DNA of 64,000 bases from CAZNLL01 sp964573885 (GCA_964573885.1 CAZNLL010000002.1:1-64000); one strand, 5' to 3'; counted from the stretch's first letter, positions 42,212 through 50,650 are shown. Numbers and translations are program-made. The notes: generated by a model from the sequence alone, not told the origin.

Positions 42212-43141
42212 TCAGGGATTACAGATGATGGGGAGGACTCCAGGGATCACATCAATCTCAACGGGAAGCCGGCCGAACTGCTCACCGTCCATGTCCAGCA
42301 GCACGGTCTCCGTTGAAGATGCCGTGACCCGCCTCCCCTCTTGCTTCTTGATCTTGGGGTGCTCATAGATCCGGCCGTTATACAGTTTAGGGAGGTTCCA
42401 AAAGACCTGGGCCAGGTTCAAGTCACCGATGAGGGTGATCTGAAACAGGCCGTCGCTCAGATCGGCTCCGGGCGCCACCCGCATGCCTCCTCCATGGTAC
42501 TGACCGTTGGCCACCGCCACATTCCACGCCTGAATCTCTTCATCAAAATCCCCGTCTATAGTAACGCGCATGATCTTCTTGTTATAGAGCAAAAGGGCGA
42601 GGAGGGTGGCCCATATAAAGGAGAAAAAGCCGCCAAAGACCTTGGTGGTCTTATTCACCCGGTCGTCGACCTCTCCGCCCAGGCCGAAGCTGACCACATT
42701 GTGAAAGTAGCGGTATGACGGCCGACCCTCGCGGTGGTGAAAAGTCAGTCTTCCCAAATCCACATACCGCACATGCAAGCCCAGGATATTGTCCAGGCCC
42801 CGGTCCGGGTCTCCGGGAATGGAGGCGGATTTGGAGAAATCACCTCCCGTGCCCCGGGGCATAAAGGCAAGGGGGACAGGGCGGAGCAAATTCCCGGCTT
42901 CATCCAGGAGGCCGTTGATGACTTCATTCAGGGTACCGTCCCCACCCACGCAGATCACCATGTCCGCCCCTTCCAGTACGGCCTCACGGCACAACCTGGT
43001 GGCATCTCCCGGGCCCTTGGTGATGCGGGTGGCAAAGACGCCCAGGCGATCCTTCACCTTTTTTCGGAGGCCGGGCCATTGCTTGCCCACGGCCCCGTTC
43101 GCCGCCCTGGGGTTGACAATAAAGACCAGATTTCCGGCCAC
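42212..43141 (-). CDS. diacylglycerol/sphingosine kinase-family lipid kinase
   Basis: A 309-residue YegS/DagK-type lipid kinase. Seen are FIVNPRAANGAVGKQW near the start, the ATP-site motif ICVGGDGTLNEVINGLL near 58-74, PLAFMPRGTGGDFSKS near 90, and a C-terminal beta domain with GGGMRVAPGADLSDGLFQI and VLLDMDGEQFGRLPVEIDVIP. The family phosphorylates diacylglycerol or related lipids on the membrane; substrate not determined here. The start is GTG, five bases after the deacetylase-like gene, implying coupling. Confidence 0.9.
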   Translation of the reverse strand: MAGNLVFIVNPRAANGAVGKQWPGLRKKVKDRLGVFATRITKGPGDATRLCREAVLEGADMVICVGGDGTLNEVINGLLDEAGNLLRPVPLAFMPRGTGGDFSKSASIPGDPDRGLDNILGLHVRYVDLGRLTFHHREGRPSYRYFHNVVSFGLGGEVDDRVNKTTKVFGGFFSFIWATLLALLLYNKKIMRVTIDGDFDEEIQAWNVAVANGQYHGGGMRVAPGADLSDGLFQITLIGDLNLAQVFWNLPKLYNGRIYEHPKIKKQEGRRVTASSTETVLLDMDGEQFGRLPVEIDVIPGVLPIICNP

Positions 43142-43145
43142 GGCC

Positions 43146-43892
43146 TTATCCCCCGGATAAGCCCTCCATGAGGGCCATCACATTGTGGCCCAGCACATGA
43201 TGGTTATATCCGCCCTCCAGGATAGCGAAGCACCCCCCGCCTCCCTTCCCGGCGGCCTCCAGGACAAGCTCCCCGATCTCCCGGTAATCCTCTGTGGTCA
43301 GGTTGCCGCCCCAGTCGTCCTCGTGGTTATCAAAGCCTGCGGAGATGCCTATAATATCGGCTTCGCAGAAATCCATTTCTTCTTTGACCTCCGCCAAACA
43401 GGCATCCCGATGGCCGGCCGCCACATTGTGCACGGTCACGTAACTCCTGCCCTTGAGGAGGTTCACCGTTCCATCCCCAAAGTGCAAGTCAATATCCAGG
43501 ACGTAAGCGGTCTTGATCCGCCCTTGGGCCTTGAGGCATTCCAGGGCAACAGCCATGTTATTAAAATAGCAGAAACCCCACGCCGACCCTGCTGATGCGT
43601 GATGGCCCGGAGGCCTGATAAGCCCGAAACACGGCTCTGACAGGCCCAGGGTGGCCGCCTGGATGGCACCGCCCGCGGCCAGGGAAGCGATCTCGAACAC
43701 CCCCTGTCTCTTCACCCTCTCTATATGCAGGGCCTCATGGACCCGGGCGATATCCTCCTCGGAGGCCGGGCTCGCCGTGACGAACTCCGCCTTGGGTCGG
43801 ATCACTTCCACCACCGCCTCCATGCGGCCTGGGGCAGAGGCCGGGTCCGAGGAATAAACCTGGTAAAAGTCCTCATGAAACACGGTTTTCAT
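43146..43892 (-). CDS. histone deacetylase / acetylpolyamine amidohydrolase family protein
   Basis: A 248-residue member of the arginase/deacetylase fold. Catalytic histidines are in LIRPPGHHASAGSAWGFCYFNNMA, zinc ligands in VLDIDLHFGDGT and ISAGFDNHEDD, and the glycine loop in ILEGGYNHHVLGHN. It is shorter than typical HDACs (300 or more residues) because the N-terminal part is compact, though all ligand motifs are present. The family removes acetyl groups from lysine, polyamines or acetoin-like substrates; substrate unknown. I chose ATG 43892 because AAAGGGG lies seven bases before it. Confidence 0.88.
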   Translation of the reverse strand: MKTVFHEDFYQVYSSDPASAPGRMEAVVEVIRPKAEFVTASPASEEDIARVHEALHIERVKRQGVFEIASLAAGGAIQAATLGLSEPCFGLIRPPGHHASAGSAWGFCYFNNMAVALECLKAQGRIKTAYVLDIDLHFGDGTVNLLKGRSYVTVHNVAAGHRDACLAEVKEEMDFCEADIIGISAGFDNHEDDWGGNLTTEDYREIGELVLEAAGKGGGGCFAILEGGYNHHVLGHNVMALMEGLSGG

Positions 43893-44011
43893 ACCCATTC
43901 CCCTTTTTGGACTTCGCTCGGCGCAAGCCCACCCCCTTCGGCCTGCTCAGGGCAGGCCCTCCGGGGGCGATTTTCCGGCTATTTCTTCGGGCCAAGGTCC
44001 CTTTTTTAGGG

Positions 44012-44317
44012 TTACTTCTTGAGCTTCTTGATCATCTCTTCCACTTCTTCGGCGCCCTCTGCATAAAAGCGCTCCTCCTCCGGGTCCAGTTGCCTGAGCA
44101 GTCTCAGGAACTCGCCGGCATGGACCCTTTCTTCATCCGCGATGTCTTTGAGCACTTCCACGGCCAGTTCATCATCAATGGACTCAGCGAGCTGCATGTA
44201 GAGCTGGACCGCCTCATATTCCGCAGCCACCAGAAAGCGGATGGCCCGGATCAGTTCTGGTTTGGTGAGTTTCCTGTCCCGGGCAAGGCCAGAAAAAGGG
44301 GTTCCAAATTCAGGCAT
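44012..44317 (-). CDS. EncFtn-like mini-ferritin (rubrerythrin-fold two-helix protein)
   Basis: A 101-residue ferritin-like protein with only two long helices. AAEYEAVQLYMQL carries the first glutamates and DIADEERVHAGEFLRLL carries the E-x2-H iron ligands. The opening MPEFGTPFSGLARDRKLTKPELIRA (given here only as family resemblance: MPEFG to KLTKPEL) closely resembles encapsulin-associated ferritins, which oxidise Fe(II) at a subunit interface. No encapsulin gene is nearby and the C-terminus (EEMIKKLKK) has no obvious encapsulation peptide. AAAGGAGG precedes the ATG. An iron-storage or oxygen-scavenging role is inferred. Confidence 0.82.
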   Translation of the reverse strand: MPEFGTPFSGLARDRKLTKPELIRAIRFLVAAEYEAVQLYMQLAESIDDELAVEVLKDIADEERVHAGEFLRLLRQLDPEEERFYAEGAEEVEEMIKKLKK

Positions 44318-44372
44318 AGTCAGTCCTCCTTTGGGGTTATGAATAAATATAACCTTCAGTAACCATCTCGAT

Positions 44373-44564
44373 TCACGTATCTTCCGTCATTGGGCGCCCC
44401 TTTGGAGCCACGGCCACAAAGGCCGTAGGCCCTGCCACGACATGGATGCCGTTCTTCAATTTAAGGACGTAGAACTCATAATCCGATTCCGTCATTTCAA
44501 TAATCCTCCCCCTTGCCCCGCGATATCCCTTGGTCATTTCCACCAAGGTCCCTGTTTCATACAT
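44373..44564 (-). CDS. small SH3-like protein, unknown
   Basis: A 63-residue protein with a strong ribosome site (GAGGAGG six bases before the ATG). The sequence alternates short strands: MYETGTLVEM, ARGRIIEMTESDYEFYVLKL, NGIHVVAGPTAFVAVA. This is compatible with an SH3-like barrel of the kind found in KOW or NfeD-type modules. No named family is recognised. It precedes the mini-ferritin gene on the same strand with a 55-bp gap. Confidence 0.65.
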   Translation of the reverse strand: MYETGTLVEMTKGYRGARGRIIEMTESDYEFYVLKLKNGIHVVAGPTAFVAVAPKGRPMTEDT

Positions 44565-44629
44565 GTTATCCTCCTCTTGATACGCCTAACCGGGGAATCT
44601 CTCTTCAAAGGGCCGGACCCGGTTTACGC

Positions 44630-45709
44630 TTACAGGGTGGCATAGATGAGGTCTTGCGCCCGGATATACTTGGATTCGTCAATGGTCAGTCCCCTGCTTA
44701 GCAGCGCCAGGACCTCCTCTTTTGTTTCAGGAAGCTTATAACCCTCATAGGACTGATCCAGGAGAGGCATGGGCCCCAGCTCCGAGCGGTAACAGGGATT
44801 CATGGCGTGATCAAAGCACAAACGGGATGTCACCGTGAGGTCGCTCACGAGCATGCCGATCTCCCGGATGACGCTGTGGGGAGACAGGAGCCTGAGGGTC
44901 CCCTTTTCATATTCCTCGAAGATGGGAGTCCCGAATCGGGGGACAAGGGGCCTTGACCGGATAAAGTGCGGGTTGATTTCATTCAGGACCCGGGCGGTAT
45001 TCTTTGCGTGCTCCATGGATCCGTCCAGGCCCCCCAGACCGGGCATGACATAGAGGGAGAGCTCCATGCCGGCCTGGATCACCTTTTTCCCGGCCCTCAC
45101 GTGTTCCTCGCCGGTAATCCCCTTTTTCACCTTTTTCAAAAGGGCGTCGTCTCCTGTCTCCAAACCCACATGCAGCCTTGAGAGCCCCGCCTGCCTTAAT
45201 TCCTTGAGTTCTTCGAGGGGCTTTTTCAAGGCCGTCTTGGCCCGGGCATAGGAGGTTACCCTTTCCAGGGAGGGAAAGCACTCCTTGAGGTATCTTACAA
45301 TCTCAAGGAGTTCATGGGTTCTCATGATCAAGGAGTCTGCGTCCTGGAGAAAGGCGGACCTGCCCCCTGAGGCCAGCCAGTAAAAAACAGTGGTAAAGGT
45401 GGGGCTGGAGGTCATCCCCGAATACCTGTCCACCACGGAACGAAGCAAGGAGCTGTCCACCTTTCCCTCACGTCCGGATTGAACCGAGGCCTCCACAATC
45501 GCGTCGGTGATCGCCCTGACCGTATCAATATCCCTTTTGATCTCTTCCACGGGTCGCAACTGGAATTTCTGATGATCATAACTGATCCCTGAACAAAAGG
45601 TGCACCTGTTCCAGGGGCAATTCCTGGTGGCACGGATGAGGAGGGAATGACTCCCCCCTTCACTGGGCGGCCTTATGGGCCCTACATCTATTTCCTGATC
45701 CAACGCCAT
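44630..45709 (-). CDS. radical SAM protein (HemN/coproporphyrinogen-like subgroup)
   Basis: A 359-residue radical SAM enzyme. The cluster motif CPWNRCTFCSG lies near residue 32-42, followed by YARAKTALKK, the LSRLHVGLETGDDALLKKVKKG strand with the glutamate typical of the family, and YVMPGLGGLDGSMEHAKNT. The insertion near 70-125 is helical. Such proteins are annotated as Elp3/NifB-like radical SAM proteins without known substrate. I chose the ATG at 45709; the frame is open to 45781 with no resemblance. Region 45710-45796 presumably holds its promoter. Confidence 0.85.
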   Translation of the reverse strand: MALDQEIDVGPIRPPSEGGSHSLLIRATRNCPWNRCTFCSGISYDHQKFQLRPVEEIKRDIDTVRAITDAIVEASVQSGREGKVDSSLLRSVVDRYSGMTSSPTFTTVFYWLASGGRSAFLQDADSLIMRTHELLEIVRYLKECFPSLERVTSYARAKTALKKPLEELKELRQAGLSRLHVGLETGDDALLKKVKKGITGEEHVRAGKKVIQAGMELSLYVMPGLGGLDGSMEHAKNTARVLNEINPHFIRSRPLVPRFGTPIFEEYEKGTLRLLSPHSVIREIGMLVSDLTVTSRLCFDHAMNPCYRSELGPMPLLDQSYEGYKLPETKEEVLALLSRGLTIDESKYIRAQDLIYATL

Positions 45710-45796
45710 CTCCTCACCCTCTCTTTGATGGGTCAACCCAAGTCTCAAAGGCAGGGTTGTACAGACAATTTTTACCCACAATTCCCAATAAGATCA

Positions 45797-45989
45797 ACCC
45801 CGTTGTTGCAAACGCATTGAGTTCCAAAATATACAACTTAAGCAAGAACAAGAACCTATGCCATTTTACATCCAGGGTCTGGATATATCACTATTGGTGA
45901 ATTCCGAACTTAAAGCGTTAAAAGTGGCATTTGAAGCCCTAGAAGGCAAAATGCGGAAACCTTAAGCGCCCTTTATGCAACAACGGGGT
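45797..45989. mobile_element. possible small inverted-repeat element (MITE-like)
   Basis: A 14-bp sequence, ACCCCGTTGTTGCA, occurs at 45797-45810 and again inverted at 45976-45989, bounding about 193 bp. The interior is far more AT-rich than its surroundings and includes a second imperfect inverted pair (TGCCATTTTA near 45860, AAAGTGGCAT near 45920). An unsupported 35-codon frame (45858-45965) lies inside. No target-site duplication is obvious. It lies 22 bp from the end of a shortened amidohydrolase gene. Alternative: paired regulatory or terminator structure. Confidence 0.4.
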
Positions 45990-46010
45990 CAAGACAAAGA
46001 TGTTGGTAGT

Positions 46011-46931
46011 TCAGGGGAAAACCTGATGGACCAGTCTCTTGATCTTAGCCGGGTCCACCGCACCTTTATGCAGGGTGCAGGCGAATTGGGCCTCCTCGCG
46101 GATATCCAGGCTGGGACTGCTCGCCCGGCTGTCGGTTCCCAGGTAGACACGGACCCGTGCTTCCAGATAGGCTTCCAGGGGCATACGCCCGCAGGAGAGC
46201 AAATAATTGGATCGAGGACAATGGACCACGGAACACCCGGAACGGGCAATGGCCTGGATGTCTCCTCCGGTCACGTGAACCGCGTGAACAAGGATGGGCC
46301 GGGCCTCCAGGACCCCTCTGGAGGCAAGGTAGGCCACGGGCCTGAGGCGGGGGATGGGTTGTATTTGGGGCCAGAGCCTTTCCACCGCCGACCCCGGTAG
46401 CCCGCCCAGACTCCGGATCTTCCCCTGCCCCAGCCACTCCGTCTCCGCAGGGGACTCGGCCACGTGCACGGAAAGGGGCACACCCTCGGCCCGGCACCAG
46501 ACCGCGGTCCTTTCCAGGAGCTCGGGATGGCAGGAATAAGGGGAATGGAGGGATAGGCCCACTTCCATGGCCCCGTAATTCGGGTGCCTCCGGGCCTTAA
46601 AAAGGGCCTCTTTGGCCGCTTCAAGCCTTTCCAGGGCCTTTTGTCTCCTGAGACCCAACACCTCCAGGTAAACCACACCCTGAAGCCCGCTCCCGAGCAA
46701 GGGCTCTACGCTCTGCCAGGTGGTTGTGATATCACCGACATGGCTTGTCCCGCAGGCCTGGAGTTCCCGGATCCCCTGTCGAACCCGCTCCTGGATCCGG
46801 TTTTTCGGCTGGCACAGGGTCCGGAGGGCCAAGCGGGCCATCCATCCCGGGAAGGAGACCGGCTCAGACGGGCAGAGACAGGACAGGCCGGTGAGTTCCA
46901 GGTGGGTATGGGCATTGGTGAGGGGCATCAT
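46011..46931 (-). CDS. amidohydrolase (MTA/SAH or aminofutalosine deaminase-like), apparently shortened
   Basis: A 306-residue metal-dependent deaminase. It has NAHTHLELTG (HxH), SLHSPYSCHPELL, SVHVAESPAE (third histidine and glutamate), LVHAVHVTGGD (fourth) and LGTDSRASSPSLDIREEA (aspartate). All barrel metal ligands are present. The relatives I recall are 380-440 residues and continue into ALRMAT-type helices and a second beta-sandwich lobe. Here the protein stops at KRLVHQVFP, about 80-100 residues short. The stop lies 22 bp from an inverted-repeat element, so truncation by insertion is possible. Two adjacent ATGs (46931, 46928). Confidence 0.75.
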   Translation of the reverse strand: MMPLTNAHTHLELTGLSCLCPSEPVSFPGWMARLALRTLCQPKNRIQERVRQGIRELQACGTSHVGDITTTWQSVEPLLGSGLQGVVYLEVLGLRRQKALERLEAAKEALFKARRHPNYGAMEVGLSLHSPYSCHPELLERTAVWCRAEGVPLSVHVAESPAETEWLGQGKIRSLGGLPGSAVERLWPQIQPIPRLRPVAYLASRGVLEARPILVHAVHVTGGDIQAIARSGCSVVHCPRSNYLLSCGRMPLEAYLEARVRVYLGTDSRASSPSLDIREEAQFACTLHKGAVDPAKIKRLVHQVFP

Positions 46932-46932
46932 T

Positions 46933-47385
46933 TCAGACCAGTTCCCCCGGCCCCTCATTTCTCTCGACCTCAATGAGATGATTGACGAGGATCCCCCAGA
47001 ATTCCTTGAGACCCCTGTCTGTTAAAACCGCCTCATAGCGCCAGCCCATGTGCTGGCCGCAGTGACCACAAAAGGCCAGGCGCCATCGATATCCAGGGAA
47101 CCACGTGTGGGCCTCAGTGGCCTCCCCCGCGACTACAGCCCCCGGACAGGCGGAAAAGGCATGAAAATCGCATTCCACCCTTGAGGGGTTGACGAAGAAG
47201 TGCCTGGTCTTGCCCCCTATAGGGATTTTTTCATCCGAGTGGGCAATAAAGCTCCCGCACACAATACATTCATAGGCCTTGGCACCATTGTCCTGGTTTC
47301 CATCCATGACCGTGTGAAAGGACAAAACAGGCAACTCACCTCTCCAGGATTGAGGCCGTTCTCTGTCCCCGGGCCTCATAGACAT
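46933..47385 (-). CDS. cereblon-type CULT domain protein
   Basis: A protein of up to 150 residues whose core is the CULT domain, the fold by which eukaryotic cereblon binds thalidomide. Zinc cysteines are in YECIVCGSFI and FCGHCGQHMGW. Between them are RHFFVNPSRVECDFHAFS and the signature HTWFPGYRWRLAFCG, supplying the three-tryptophan cage (HTW, YRW, MGW). Bacterial single-domain homologues such as MsCI4 of Magnetospirillum are about 125 residues, so the true start may be the ATG at 47307. No start has a good ribosome site. It ends at the start of the amidohydrolase. The natural ligand is unknown. Confidence 0.85.
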   Translation of the reverse strand: MSMRPGDRERPQSWRGELPVLSFHTVMDGNQDNGAKAYECIVCGSFIAHSDEKIPIGGKTRHFFVNPSRVECDFHAFSACPGAVVAGEATEAHTWFPGYRWRLAFCGHCGQHMGWRYEAVLTDRGLKEFWGILVNHLIEVERNEGPGELV

Positions 47386-47443
47386 ACAAGAAGGCGGGTT
47401 TCATTCAGGGTCATATGAGGCGGTCGGGGTGCATACCATTCCC

Positions 47444-48604
47444 CTAGATGACGGGGCCCACCGTATAAATATCCATGGCCTTTGCATACCCGGATATTTC
47501 CGCCTTGGTCAGCTTACCCGAAGCCACCTCCAAGATCTCCTCAACAATCCGGCGGCCTGCCTCTTCCAAGGTTTCTTTCCCCGCCATGACCGCACTGACA
47601 TCCATATCCATGTGGTCCCTTAATTTGTTCCAGGTCAGCGCATTTCCCGTGATTTTGATCACCGGCACAAAGGGAAACCCCTGGGGAGCCCCCAGACCGG
47701 TGGTAAAGACGATCACATTACAGCCCGCCGAAGCCAGGCCCGTGAGAAGTTCCGGCTCCCTTCCCGGTGAATCCATGACCACGAGGCCCTTCAAAGACGG
47801 CTGGACCCCGTATTCATAGACGGCCTCTATCGGAGCATGGCCTGCCTTGGCGATGGCCCCCAGGGACTTTTCTTCAATGGTGGTAAGGCCCCCCTTGATG
47901 TTCCCCTCGGTGGGCTGTCCTCCCCGGATATCCACCCCGGCCGACTTGGCCCGATTCTCCATGTCTCGGACCAGATCCAGGATTTGCCGGCCCACCTCTT
48001 CATCCCGGGCGTGCTGGGCCAGGAGGTGTTCCGCCCCGATGAACTCGGTCACCTCCCCCAACACGGAAGTGGCCCCTGCCTCAACCAGGATATCCGAGGC
48101 AATGCCCAAGGCTGGATTCGGCGCCAGTCCGGAGGTGGTGTCGGAACTGCCGCATTTAAGGCCTAACACGAGATCACTGTCCGGGCAGGGGACCCTCTTC
48201 ATGGTGGAGGCCTCCTGGACCATGTCCTGGGCCAGCAACACCCCCCGGGACAGGGACCGGGCTGCGCCGCCGACATCCTGAATCACAATGGTCTCCACCC
48301 GTTTTTCCGCCTCCATGATCCCTTGAGCCACCTCTTCCACCGGGGTGCTTTCGCAGCCCAGACTGACAAGCAAAACAGCAGCGAGGTTGGGGTTTTTGCC
48401 CAGGCCGATCAAAGTACGGGTTACGCGTTCGATGTCAACCGGGGTCTGGCAACAGCCCTGGTGGTGGGTAAAGGCGGCGGCCCCCTGAACCTGACGGGCA
48501 ATCCCCTCCGCCACCTCATTGGCACAAACAACGGTGGAAACGACACCCACATCATTTCTGGTACCTGCCCTGCCGCTACTCCGCTTATATCCTTCAAATG
48601 GCAT
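47444..48604 (-). CDS. UxaA family hydrolase, large subunit (altronate/galactarate dehydratase type)
   Basis: A 386-residue protein matching the C-terminal catalytic part of altronate/galactarate dehydratases: GVVSTVVCANEVAEGIA, ALVSLGCES-type (here LLVSLGCESTPVEEVA), LGLKCGSSDTTSGLAPNPALG, and a late VIVFTTGLGAPQGFPFVPVIKITGN. These enzymes dehydrate sugar acids in the cytoplasm, using iron. In this branch the SAF domain is a separate gene, found next downstream in transcription order upstream at 48616-48909. Substrate uncertain; sulfolactate-like acids are handled by related split enzymes. Confidence 0.85.
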   Translation of the reverse strand: MPFEGYKRSSGRAGTRNDVGVVSTVVCANEVAEGIARQVQGAAAFTHHQGCCQTPVDIERVTRTLIGLGKNPNLAAVLLVSLGCESTPVEEVAQGIMEAEKRVETIVIQDVGGAARSLSRGVLLAQDMVQEASTMKRVPCPDSDLVLGLKCGSSDTTSGLAPNPALGIASDILVEAGATSVLGEVTEFIGAEHLLAQHARDEEVGRQILDLVRDMENRAKSAGVDIRGGQPTEGNIKGGLTTIEEKSLGAIAKAGHAPIEAVYEYGVQPSLKGLVVMDSPGREPELLTGLASAGCNVIVFTTGLGAPQGFPFVPVIKITGNALTWNKLRDHMDMDVSAVMAGKETLEEAGRRIVEEILEVASGKLTKAEISGYAKAMDIYTVGPVI

Positions 48605-48615
48605 GTTCCCACCCC

Positions 48616-48909
48616 CTATGTTTCCAGGTCCCCCCTCCCCCGGAGGCTCTCGATATTATGGATATGGGCATGGGTTCCTGAAGGGATATCCTTCGTAGCC
48701 CTTCCCATCACCTCTCCGTATTTGAGGATATGGCTCGCCTTTTCTATGTTCCGCACCGCAATCTTATGTCCATAAGGGATGTCCTCCTGGACCAGGATTC
48801 CCACTGTCTTCTCCCCCACCCCGATCCGCACCGTCTCCCCTGGGTGAACATCCCGGAGCGCCGTGGCCACATTGTCTGATTCCTTGATCATGATGGCATC
48901 CTTTTCCAT
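48616..48909 (-). CDS. UxaA family SAF-domain small subunit
   Basis: A 97-residue SAF-domain protein, the N-terminal partner of the split altronate/sulfolactate dehydratase family. Motifs are DNVATALRDVHPGETV, IPYGHKIAVRNIEKASHILKYG (strongly diagnostic HKIA) and IPSGTHAHIHNIES at the C-terminus. I chose ATG 48909, with AGGGGGTG three bases upstream; the frame is open to 48978. It is 11 bp from the large-subunit gene, consistent with a heterodimer. ComB-like phosphatase lies 2 kb away on the other strand; both families occur in sulfonate metabolism. Confidence 0.88.
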   Translation of the reverse strand: MEKDAIMIKESDNVATALRDVHPGETVRIGVGEKTVGILVQEDIPYGHKIAVRNIEKASHILKYGEVMGRATKDIPSGTHAHIHNIESLRGRGDLET

Positions 48910-48971
48910 GGTCACCCCCTTGTGAGTGGTTCTCTCCCTCATTTCCGGGCCGCCCTTTCGGCCCGGCCCCC

Positions 48972-50471
48972 TTACCACAGGTCTGAAAACCTGTTCAGGC
49001 CGGACAGAGGATCATAGGATATGCGGACCCTTTTCCCGATAGGCTCCTCGGTAGTCATGGCGGTCACAAGGGACATATCCCTGCCGTTGACGGCATAAAT
49101 CCGGTCTCCTTCCCCTGTATTGGCCACAACCAGGCCGGACCGGGGCCTGCCTTCCTGGTCATAGGAGACACTGTAGGTCTCCAGTGTATAAACACCCTCC
49201 CCTTGTTCAAGGACCCGCCTTTGGGGAAGGCCTTTTTCCACATCGTGGGCGTATTCTTCTGGATCACCAAGATGGAACCCCTCCGGTCTGACGCCCGAAT
49301 AGATGCCCACCGCAAACTTGTGCATGTGCCAGCTCAGGCACTCCACAAGACCTCTCCTCTCCGGTCTTTCCCGCAGAAGTCTCACCATTTCACAGATGGC
49401 GTGGAGGGCGTAGTGGTTTCCAGGCCCTCCAAAATAGGGGAGCCCCCCTATGACCGTGGGGACGGTCTTTTCGGGCAGGGAGAGGGTCTCCATGGCGATT
49501 TGGACGGCCACCGGGAAACAGCTGTAGAGCTCCCAGTAATGGATGCCCTCCCGGCCCGTCCGGGCCTCTTCAAAGACCTTTTCAAAGGCCAGTTCCAGGC
49601 CCGGTGAGGCATGATAGTTGATCCGGTCCGAGACATACCACTTCTCATAGACCTCACTTGACCCCAGGAGGTAGACCCTCCTTTCTTCAGGGATATGGAG
49701 GGAATCGGCCTTGTCTTCACTCACGATCAAAAGGGCCGCGGCCTGATCCACATTCATGATGGCGTTCATATATTTGGTGAAGGGATAATTGATCATACGA
49801 TTGGACTGTGTGACCGTGGCGATTTCAGGAGCCTTCTTGCCGTCTCTGAACCACGCATACTCCTGGTCCCGGGCCACTTGAGAGAAGGTCTCACAGAGAA
49901 GGGCGGTATTCCGAATATACGCCTCGAGGGACAGTCCCCGGGCCTTTCGAAAGGCGTTGGCGAAAAGGGGATATACGTTGGACGGGACATGAAGCCCGTA
50001 CCTTCTCTCCAGGTCCGTGGCGTGGTCCCTCACGTCCCCCACCAAGGGATAGGGGATCTGATCATAACGGGGGGTGGTCAATTTTTCCCAGTCGGGTTTC
50101 TGACCGGAATAAAAGGCCTCGGCCCCACAGATGAGCCCCGCCTCGCTCTGGCCCCTAGCGATACGACGGCATAATCTGGCTGTGAGGATCTGTGGAATGG
50201 TCGCCCCGGTGGTGGTATAGACAAAATCACGCGGGTGGGCCCCCAGTCCTCCCGCCACCCCCTTCAATTCGTGGGTGTAGTCCCTGGACATGACTTGAAT
50301 GATCCCCAGGCTGTCGATCTTCGGCAGGATATGGGGGATGTGAGCGTCATGGCCCGCCCTTTTGGCGCACGCCACCATATATTCAACGGGATCACCGCCC
50401 AGGGCCGGATCCTTGGAATGATTCACCAATTGCCCCACCCCCACCAGGACCGGCATTCTTCCAGAAGCCAT
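48972..50471 (-). CDS. thiolase-superfamily protein lacking the nucleophilic cysteine
   Basis: A 499-residue protein usually annotated as acetyl-CoA acetyltransferase. It has the thiolase halves: PVLVGVGQLVN at the start, ARLCRRIARGQSEAGLICGAEAF, EKVFEEARTGREGIHYWELYSCFPVAVQIAMETL and PYFGGPGNHYALHAICEM. The position of the usual NxxCxSG nucleophile reads TTTGATIP, so the normal two-cysteine mechanism is not available. An extra C-terminal domain of about 100 residues resembles an OB fold. Possibly an acyl-CoA binding protein or a non-Claisen enzyme; function unassigned. Confidence 0.8.
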   Translation of the reverse strand: MASGRMPVLVGVGQLVNHSKDPALGGDPVEYMVACAKRAGHDAHIPHILPKIDSLGIIQVMSRDYTHELKGVAGGLGAHPRDFVYTTTGATIPQILTARLCRRIARGQSEAGLICGAEAFYSGQKPDWEKLTTPRYDQIPYPLVGDVRDHATDLERRYGLHVPSNVYPLFANAFRKARGLSLEAYIRNTALLCETFSQVARDQEYAWFRDGKKAPEIATVTQSNRMINYPFTKYMNAIMNVDQAAALLIVSEDKADSLHIPEERRVYLLGSSEVYEKWYVSDRINYHASPGLELAFEKVFEEARTGREGIHYWELYSCFPVAVQIAMETLSLPEKTVPTVIGGLPYFGGPGNHYALHAICEMVRLLRERPERRGLVECLSWHMHKFAVGIYSGVRPEGFHLGDPEEYAHDVEKGLPQRRVLEQGEGVYTLETYSVSYDQEGRPRSGLVVANTGEGDRIYAVNGRDMSLVTAMTTEEPIGKRVRISYDPLSGLNRFSDLW

Positions 50472-50474
50472 GAA

Positions 50475-50650
50475 CTAGCTTTCCCGCTCCCTTTTCATTT
50501 TTTGCATGGCCTGAAAGATTTCCTTCATCATAGCGGACTGCACATCCGCCATGAAGGGACCGAATTTTTTCAAGATCGACTTGCCCACCGGACTTCCATA
50601 GAAATCTGCCATGGCATTGAGTTCCTGGATGGTAAATGTGACAAAAAGAA
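50475..50650 (-). pseudogene. C-terminal remnant of a DUF2059-like gene
   Basis: Leftward from about 50650 the frame reads TFTIQELNAMADFYGSPVGK, then KFGPFMADVQSAMMKEIFQAM, ending at a TAG at 50475. This closely resembles the C-terminal half of DUF2059 proteins (ExxELxxxxxFYxSPxGK). The N-terminal half and a usable start are missing upstream, so it looks like a decayed copy. A short start at an internal ATG (50611 region) would give about 46 residues. Confidence 0.5.

Noticed and set aside
45858..45965. A 35-codon frame inside the inverted-repeat element.
   Set aside because: It has no ribosome site and no resemblance to known peptides.
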